Shown piece by piece: positions 12,737-16,966 of a DNA stretch of 16,966 nucleotides (position 1 is its first letter; each line of letters opens with the position of its first letter). The notes below the pieces were generated by a model. The model worked only from the letters and a program-made list of their open reading frames with translations, was not told the origin of the DNA and made no database searches. The stretch comes from Candidatus Falkowbacteria bacterium CG02_land_8_20_14_3_00_36_14. GTDB lineage: Bacteria; Patescibacteriota; Patescibacteriia; Patescibacteriales; UM-FILTER-36-11. Where the stretch lies: positions 1 to 16,966 of the forward strand of contig PETS01000050.1 in assembly GCA_002781265.1 (NCBI GenBank), read 5' to 3'. The position numbers were made by a program, and so were the translations under genes.

Positions 12737-13481
12737 TTAAATAATGATTAATAATTAAGCCGATGGTTAGACTATAAACATGATGCTGGCCAAAACGTTC
12801 TAAAATATATTGCTTGGTAACTTTTAAATTATGGTCAGAAAAATTAATATTAATTAATTGTTTATATTCAGTTTTAACAGCATTTGTTATTCGCCAATCT
12901 GAGCCATCTTTAAAGCCGAAGGTAATTATATTTTTTAAATTTGGTATTAATAATTTATTAATTCTGGCGTTGTCATTATTAAGTATAATTAGCCCGCTAA
13001 GCTTGGTCTTTTTGATTAATAATTCATACTCCCCTGCCATTATATCCATATCATTAAAACTTTCCAAATATCTTTGCGTGATATCCGTGATAATGCTTAT
13101 ATCAGGTTTAATAATTGACAGTAAATATTTCATATCTCCGGGGTTTGATATGCCCAACTCTAATACTAATACGCGCGGATAATTTGAAGAAAAAATATTA
13201 AAAAGCGCTTTTACTATAACAGACAGCCATTTTTTATAAGAATTATATCCGCTCTGAAGATTTAATACTGCCAAAGGCAGGCCGATTTCAGTATTGAAGC
13301 TTTTATTATTTGTACGAGTTTTTATGCCATTTTTGTTTAATATTCGTGTAATTTCATATCTAACAAAGGTTTTATTAGCGCTTCCGGCAATAGCAATAAT
13401 AGTCGGCTTATAAATAAATAAAATAAATTTAGTTAAATATTTAAGATAATACTGCAATATAATTTTAAAAATTATTTTCAT
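12693..13481 (-). CDS. Truncated, probably inactive Mur ligase (MurF-like) relative
   Basis: This 262-residue protein matches the N-terminal and central ATPase part of MurF-like ligases. Recognisable segments: IAIAGSANKT (30-38) in place of the P-loop, KSFNTEIGLPL (60-70), LVLELGISNPGDMKYLL (105-121), SIITDITQRYLESF (129-142), LNNDNARI (167-174) and GQHHVYSL (231-238, the usual GRHNV). It stops one helix later, so the whole C-terminal ligase domain is missing. Key sites also differ from active Mur ligases: Asn36 replaces the last P-loop Gly, Tyr138 stands where AHLE has His, and Glu151 stands where the carbamylated Lys is expected. Residues 5-30 are hydrophobic and may touch the membrane. It lies between the aminotransferase (17-base gap) and ftsQ (44-base overlap). 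It is probably a structural or regulatory partner rather than a ligase; that role is inference. Confidence 0.75.
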   Translation of the reverse strand: MKIIFKIILQYYLKYLTKFILFIYKPTIIAIAGSANKTFVRYEITRILNKNGIKTRTNNKSFNTEIGLPLAVLNLQSGYNSYKKWLSVIVKALFNIFSSNYPRVLVLELGISNPGDMKYLLSIIKPDISIITDITQRYLESFNDMDIMAGEYELLIKKTKLSGLIILNNDNARINKLLIPNLKNIITFGFKDGSDWRITNAVKTEYKQLININFSDHNLKVTKQYILERFGQHHVYSLTIGLIINHYLNENNKAQLLPKKIH

Positions 13482-13498
13482 AAATAATTATCATAAGT

Positions 13499-14671
13499 TT
13501 AAAAATATTTTTCCATTCTATCAAAAGCATTATTAATATTTTTTTCGCTTCTGCCAAAACTTAATCTTACATGGCTTTCACCATGCGGGCCGAAAGCTAT
13601 TCCTGGTACGACAGCCACTTGGATTTTATCCAATAGGTCTAAAACGAATTGCCAGCTGTTATTGTTTTTTAATTTAATACGAGGGAAAACATAATAAGCA
13701 CTATTGGGTTTAATATAATCAAAGACAGTAGGCATTCTATCTAGACGGGCGCAAATCAAATCGCGCCTTTTTTGGAATTCACCGACAAAATAAAGTAAAT
13801 CTTTTTCCGCCATTTCTAAAGCACCCATAGCGGCATATTGAGAAATTACCGGAGCGCAAGTCACTAATGAATCATGGACTTTTAATATTTCTTTAACTAT
13901 AGATTCATCACTATGCAAATAAGCCACTCTCCAGCCGGTCATAGCATAAGCTTTGGAAAAGCTAAAAATTCTAATAACATTTTTTCTTAAATTTTTAACT
14001 TGCGCTAAACTAAATAATCCGCATGAGTCCGCATTGTTATCTGTGTAAGTCGGGGTAAAGACGAAGTCTTTATAAACTTCATCAGAAATCAAATACAAAT
14101 TATGCCGTTTCGCCAAATCAGCTAAGTTTAATAATTGTTTTTTATTATAAATTGTGCCGGTAGGATTGTTGGGGTTGCAATAGAATATAGCCCGGGTTTT
14201 ATCTGTTATCGCTTCTTTAAATTTATTTATATCCAGTGCCCATCCTCTATTTTCATCCAAAGATACAAAAATCGGCTTGCAGCCGGCTAAACAAATTACT
14301 TCTCTATAACTGGTATAGGTCGGCTCCGGAATAATTATTTCATCGCCTGGGACAGTAATTGTAAGAATAGTAGCGGTAATGGCTTCAATTGATCCAGCTG
14401 TAACTATTATTTCATTTTGCCAGTCATAATACATATTATCTTCTGCTAAAGATAATTCAATTAATTCGCGCAATTCCGGCAGGCCGGGCGATAAAGAATA
14501 TTTTGCCACTACCCCCCTATCCAAAGCGCGCTCTACCCGCCTTTTTATGCAACCGGGCGTGTCAAAACTGGGAATTCCCTGTGCTAATGAGATCACGTCA
14601 GGATAATGGGAAGCTTTTAATTCCATCTGTTTAATAATGCTAAGTTGTATATTTTTAGTGCGATCAAACAT
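13499..14671 (-). CDS. Class I/II PLP-dependent aminotransferase
   Basis: A 390-residue fold-type I aminotransferase that swaps an amino group between an amino acid and a 2-oxo acid using pyridoxal phosphate. Seen: SLAQGIPSFDTP (28-39), KYSLSPGLPELRE (57-69), the NPNNPTG segment (166-172), ISDEVY with Asp197 and Tyr200, SFSKAYAMTGWR with the PLP-binding Lys240 and phosphate-binding Arg248, and a C-terminal HVRLSFGRS with the likely carboxylate-binding Arg. The exact substrate cannot be read from the sequence; aspartate/alanine-type enzymes are the usual assignment. It overlaps the ddl stop by 8 bases, so they are translationally coupled. Supplying alanine or another precursor to the wall pathway would fit the neighbourhood, but this is inference. 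Confidence 0.93.
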   Translation of the reverse strand: MFDRTKNIQLSIIKQMELKASHYPDVISLAQGIPSFDTPGCIKRRVERALDRGVVAKYSLSPGLPELRELIELSLAEDNMYYDWQNEIIVTAGSIEAITATILTITVPGDEIIIPEPTYTSYREVICLAGCKPIFVSLDENRGWALDINKFKEAITDKTRAIFYCNPNNPTGTIYNKKQLLNLADLAKRHNLYLISDEVYKDFVFTPTYTDNNADSCGLFSLAQVKNLRKNVIRIFSFSKAYAMTGWRVAYLHSDESIVKEILKVHDSLVTCAPVISQYAAMGALEMAEKDLLYFVGEFQKRRDLICARLDRMPTVFDYIKPNSAYYVFPRIKLKNNNSWQFVLDLLDKIQVAVVPGIAFGPHGESHVRLSFGRSEKNINNAFDRMEKYF

Positions 14672-15608
14672 TTTTATTATTTAGCGCAGTTTCAATTAAT
14701 TTATCTAAAAATTGGCCGAAATCAAGTCCCGCAACTTTAGCGGATTGAGGAGTTAAGCTGGCATCAGTCATGCCCGGGATAGTGTTTATTTCCAAGAAAT
14801 ATAATTTATTGTCTATTTTGGACCAGATAAAATCCGCCCGGGCCAAGTCCTTACAGCCGACAGCTTTAAATATTTTTATTCCTAATAATTGAATTTCTTT
14901 TTTTATATTATTTGGAATGTGCGCCGGGCATATTTCCTCGGTACCGCCTTTTTTATATTTGGCTTTATAATCAAACCATTGGGAAATTTTAGGCTTAATC
15001 TCAATTACCGGCAAGGATTCCGGCGGATTGCCAATTATAGGGACAGTCAATTCACGGCCGTTAATAAATTCTTCCAATAAAATTTTATTGCCAAATTTAA
15101 AAGCATTTAAAATCCCCTTTTGTAAATCTTTGTCGTTTTTAGCCATGGAAATGCCGACAGACGATCCGGATAAGAGCGGTTTTATAAATATAGGCAATGA
15201 TAATTTTTTAATAATTTTTTTAATATTATAACTATCATTATTATTCAGAATGATATCGCGGCCGACATTAATACCAGAATTTCTGGCAATTATTTTTGCT
15301 TTGGCTTTATCCATGGCTAAGGCGCTGGCTAAACAGCCGGAAAAGACATAAGGCATGCCCATCATATCAAGCATGCCTTGCAGACGCCCGTCTTCGCCGA
15401 AAGGCCCGTGCAAAGCCGGAAAAACTAAATCAAATTTTTTATTTAAAGTGTCATTAATGAATATTTTTAAATCGTGCTTAGGATCGTATTTGCATATTTC
15501 ATATTTATTTTTATCTAAGGTCGTATATATTTTAGCCCCGGTTTTTAAGGAAATTTTCCTTTCTCCCGATATTCCTCCCATTAGTAAAGCAATTCTTAAT
15601 TTTGGCAT
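14664..15608 (-). CDS. ddl: D-alanine--D-alanine ligase
   Basis: This cytoplasmic ATP-grasp enzyme joins two D-alanines to make the peptidoglycan stem terminus. From the chosen start it has 314 residues, a normal length. Seen: MGGISGER with Glu16, the conserved D-Ala site Glu; HGPFGEDGRLQG (67-78); MDKAKAK (99-105); IKPLLSGSSVG (142-152), the ATP-binding loop; FDYKAKY (212-218), the omega-loop motif of D-Ala:D-Ala rather than Van-type ligases; and LEINTIPGMT (272-281), the Mg and substrate motif. An in-frame ATG at 15638 would add ten residues and overlap serS by 26 bases. The ATG at 15608 is preferred because it aligns with the family N-terminus and leaves a 4-base gap after serS. Stop codon TGA. 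Confidence 0.96.
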   Translation of the reverse strand: MPKLRIALLMGGISGERKISLKTGAKIYTTLDKNKYEICKYDPKHDLKIFINDTLNKKFDLVFPALHGPFGEDGRLQGMLDMMGMPYVFSGCLASALAMDKAKAKIIARNSGINVGRDIILNNNDSYNIKKIIKKLSLPIFIKPLLSGSSVGISMAKNDKDLQKGILNAFKFGNKILLEEFINGRELTVPIIGNPPESLPVIEIKPKISQWFDYKAKYKKGGTEEICPAHIPNNIKKEIQLLGIKIFKAVGCKDLARADFIWSKIDNKLYFLEINTIPGMTDASLTPQSAKVAGLDFGQFLDKLIETALNNKNV

Positions 15609-15612
15609 ATTT

Positions 15613-16890
15613 TTAATCTTTTTTAGATATAGTTTCAATTTTATTCGGCATATAATTTCTTAAAATATCCGGCACGATTACTGAACCGTCTGCCTGCTGA
15701 AAATTTTCCAAGATAGCGATTAAAGCTCGGCTGACAGCGATGGCGGTGCCATTAAGCGTGTACACGTAATTTTTTTTGCTGAATTTATCTTTATATTTTA
15801 TGTTTAACCCGCGAGCTTGATAATCAGTGCAATTGGAGGTGGAAGTAATCTCCGCCCAATCGCCTAGCTTTCCTTGCTTATTCGGTTTTCCCGGCATCCA
15901 AGCTTCTAAATCAAAGGTTCTTGATGAAGGCGCGCCTAAATCTGCCGTGCAATGGTCAATTATGCGGAAAGGAATTTCCAGTCCTTTAAAAATTTCTTTT
16001 TCTATATTCAATAATTCCAGATGGTTTTGCTCGGACATTTCATGAGTGGTGTAGATAAAGAGCTCAATTTTAGTAAATTGATGGACTCGGAAAATTCCTT
16101 TGGAATATTTTGAATAACTGCCGGCTTCTGTGCGAAAGCAATGGGACAGGGCGACATATTTTTTAGGGAGTTCTTTTTCATCCAAAACTTCATTCATATG
16201 GTAACCGCCCATAGTGATTTCCGCCGTGCCGATTAAACTCAAATCCGAGTTGTTAATATTATAAATCTGGGTTGACTCCCCTCTTGGATTGAATCCCAGA
16301 CCCTCTAAAACTTCCTGTTTGGCCAAATCAGGCGTAATAAATGGGGTAAAACCATGTTTTATCCCCGTGTCTAAAGCATATTGGATTAAGGCCACTTCCA
16401 ATAAAGCCAGTTCATTTTTTAAATAATAAAATTTTGCGCCAGTAACTTTGGTGGCGCGATTAAAGTCAATTAGGTCTAAATCTTTTGCCAATTCCACATG
16501 ATCTTTGGGCTTGAAATCAAATTTGGTCGGGCTTTTAAATGTTTCTATAACCGGATTATTTTCTTCATTTTCGCTCACGCATACTGCCGGATGGGTTAAA
16601 TTTGGCACTTGCATCATCATTTCGTTAAATTGTTCCATAATTAGTTCCTGCACATCCTCTAATTTTTTGATTTCTTCGCTGATTATTTTCATTTCTTCAA
16701 TTTTTTTAGCTGATGGCTTTTTCTTTGAGCCGATATTTATTTTTGCTTTTAAGGAGTCAATGGCCGTAGCCAGCTCCCTTTTCTTTTTGTCCACATCCAA
16801 AAGCTTGTCAATATCAATATTGACCAAGCGATTATGGCAATTTTCCTTGACTATTTCCGGATGCTTTCTTATAAATTTTATATCTATCAT
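15613..16890 (-). CDS. serS: Seryl-tRNA synthetase
   Basis: This class II aminoacyl-tRNA synthetase charges tRNA-Ser in the cytoplasm. Its 425 residues are the normal length. Residues about 30-100 form the long antiparallel coiled-coil arm that grips the tRNA-Ser variable loop. The catalytic domain shows LIGTAEI (219-225), motif 2 with CFRTEAGSYSKYSKGIFRVHQF (split by position 251-272), FDLEAWMPG (326-334), EITSTSNCTDYQAR (347-360) and motif 3 NGTAIAVSRALIAILENFQ (380-398). It is the first gene seen of the minus-strand operon running through ddl and ftsQ. On the minus strand a TATACT box lies at 16957-16952, but a matching -35 would fall outside the window, so the operon promoter is unresolved. 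No ribosome-binding site. Confidence 0.97.
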   Translation of the reverse strand: MIDIKFIRKHPEIVKENCHNRLVNIDIDKLLDVDKKKRELATAIDSLKAKINIGSKKKPSAKKIEEMKIISEEIKKLEDVQELIMEQFNEMMMQVPNLTHPAVCVSENEENNPVIETFKSPTKFDFKPKDHVELAKDLDLIDFNRATKVTGAKFYYLKNELALLEVALIQYALDTGIKHGFTPFITPDLAKQEVLEGLGFNPRGESTQIYNINNSDLSLIGTAEITMGGYHMNEVLDEKELPKKYVALSHCFRTEAGSYSKYSKGIFRVHQFTKIELFIYTTHEMSEQNHLELLNIEKEIFKGLEIPFRIIDHCTADLGAPSSRTFDLEAWMPGKPNKQGKLGDWAEITSTSNCTDYQARGLNIKYKDKFSKKNYVYTLNGTAIAVSRALIAILENFQQADGSVIVPDILRNYMPNKIETISKKD

Positions 16891-16966
16891 ATTTGTTTAT
16901 AAATTGCTTTGAATTACGAAAATAATCAAAATCCGCAAAGTGGTGTAAAATAGTATATAGAAAGCC

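Noticed and set aside
14664..14666. UGA recoding (as in Gracilibacteria and Absconditabacteria)
   Set aside because: ddl ends naturally at this TGA, and no gene body contains an in-frame TGA where a conserved Gly would be expected.
15609..15638. Upstream ddl start giving ten extra residues
   Set aside because: The extension is absent from typical Ddl N-termini and would overlap serS by 26 bases; the ATG at 15608 fits better, though coupling from the upstream ATG cannot be excluded.
15355..15663. Plus-strand open frame of 102 codons
   Set aside because: Antisense to ddl and the end of serS, both with full family motifs.
16505..16912. Plus-strand open frame of 135 codons
   Set aside because: Antisense to the N-terminal part of serS; its Ser/Phe-rich product mirrors the Lys/Glu-rich coiled-coil arm on the real strand.
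16891..16966. T-box or other riboswitch upstream of serS
   Set aside because: Only 76 bases are available, with no T-box motif or terminator hairpin visible.

Overview
The window is an A+T-rich stretch (about two-thirds A+T by eye) of a bacterial chromosome, most likely from a small-genome member of the Candidate Phyla Radiation / Patescibacteria. The supporting signs are a compact set of ordinary bacterial genes, an AmmeMemoRadiSam protein B plus its radical SAM partner, a secreted muramidase-like protein with tandem C-terminal repeats, a stripped-down Mur ligase relative, and no Shine-Dalgarno sequence in front of any gene. The lineage is inferred, not proven. The genetic code looks standard: the D-Ala-D-Ala ligase gene ends in TGA at its natural end, and no gene body carries an in-frame TGA.

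Layout. (1) 93-362 (+): a small unrecognised protein behind an extended -10 promoter, facing a minus-strand block across a probable two-way terminator. (2) 427-6556 (-): AmmeMemoRadiSam protein B, the secreted muramidase-like protein, ClpB with a textbook sigma70-type promoter and CIRCE operator, and the AmmeMemoRadiSam radical SAM enzyme. (3) 6707-10648 (+): a WecG/TagA glycosyltransferase fused to a Nudix hydrolase, glutamyl-tRNA synthetase, and a secreted coiled-coil/M23 endopeptidase. Two promoters here have -10 boxes six bases from the start codon and predict leaderless mRNAs. (4) 10670-11620 (-): a Xer tyrosine recombinase, with a dif-like site at 11673-11700 just upstream. (5) 11745-16890 (-): a tight run of serS, ddl, aminotransferase, Mur-ligase-like, ftsQ-like and a 46-residue membrane protein, almost certainly one operon.

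How the genes fit together. Much of the window concerns the cell envelope and division: precursor synthesis (Ddl), the divisome (FtsQ/DivIB-like), wall remodelling (M23 peptidase, muramidase-like protein), surface glycan synthesis (WecG/TagA) and chromosome resolution at division (Xer plus dif). Protein quality control (ClpB under HrcA/CIRCE) and translation (GltX, SerS) make up the rest.

The least ordinary items are the Xer/dif pair, the glycosyltransferase-Nudix fusion, the Mur ligase relative that lacks catalytic residues and the C-terminal domain, the leaderless promoters, and the AmmeMemoRadiSam pair without protein A. No stretch longer than 300 bases lacks a gene. No tRNA, rRNA, CRISPR array or insertion sequence was seen.
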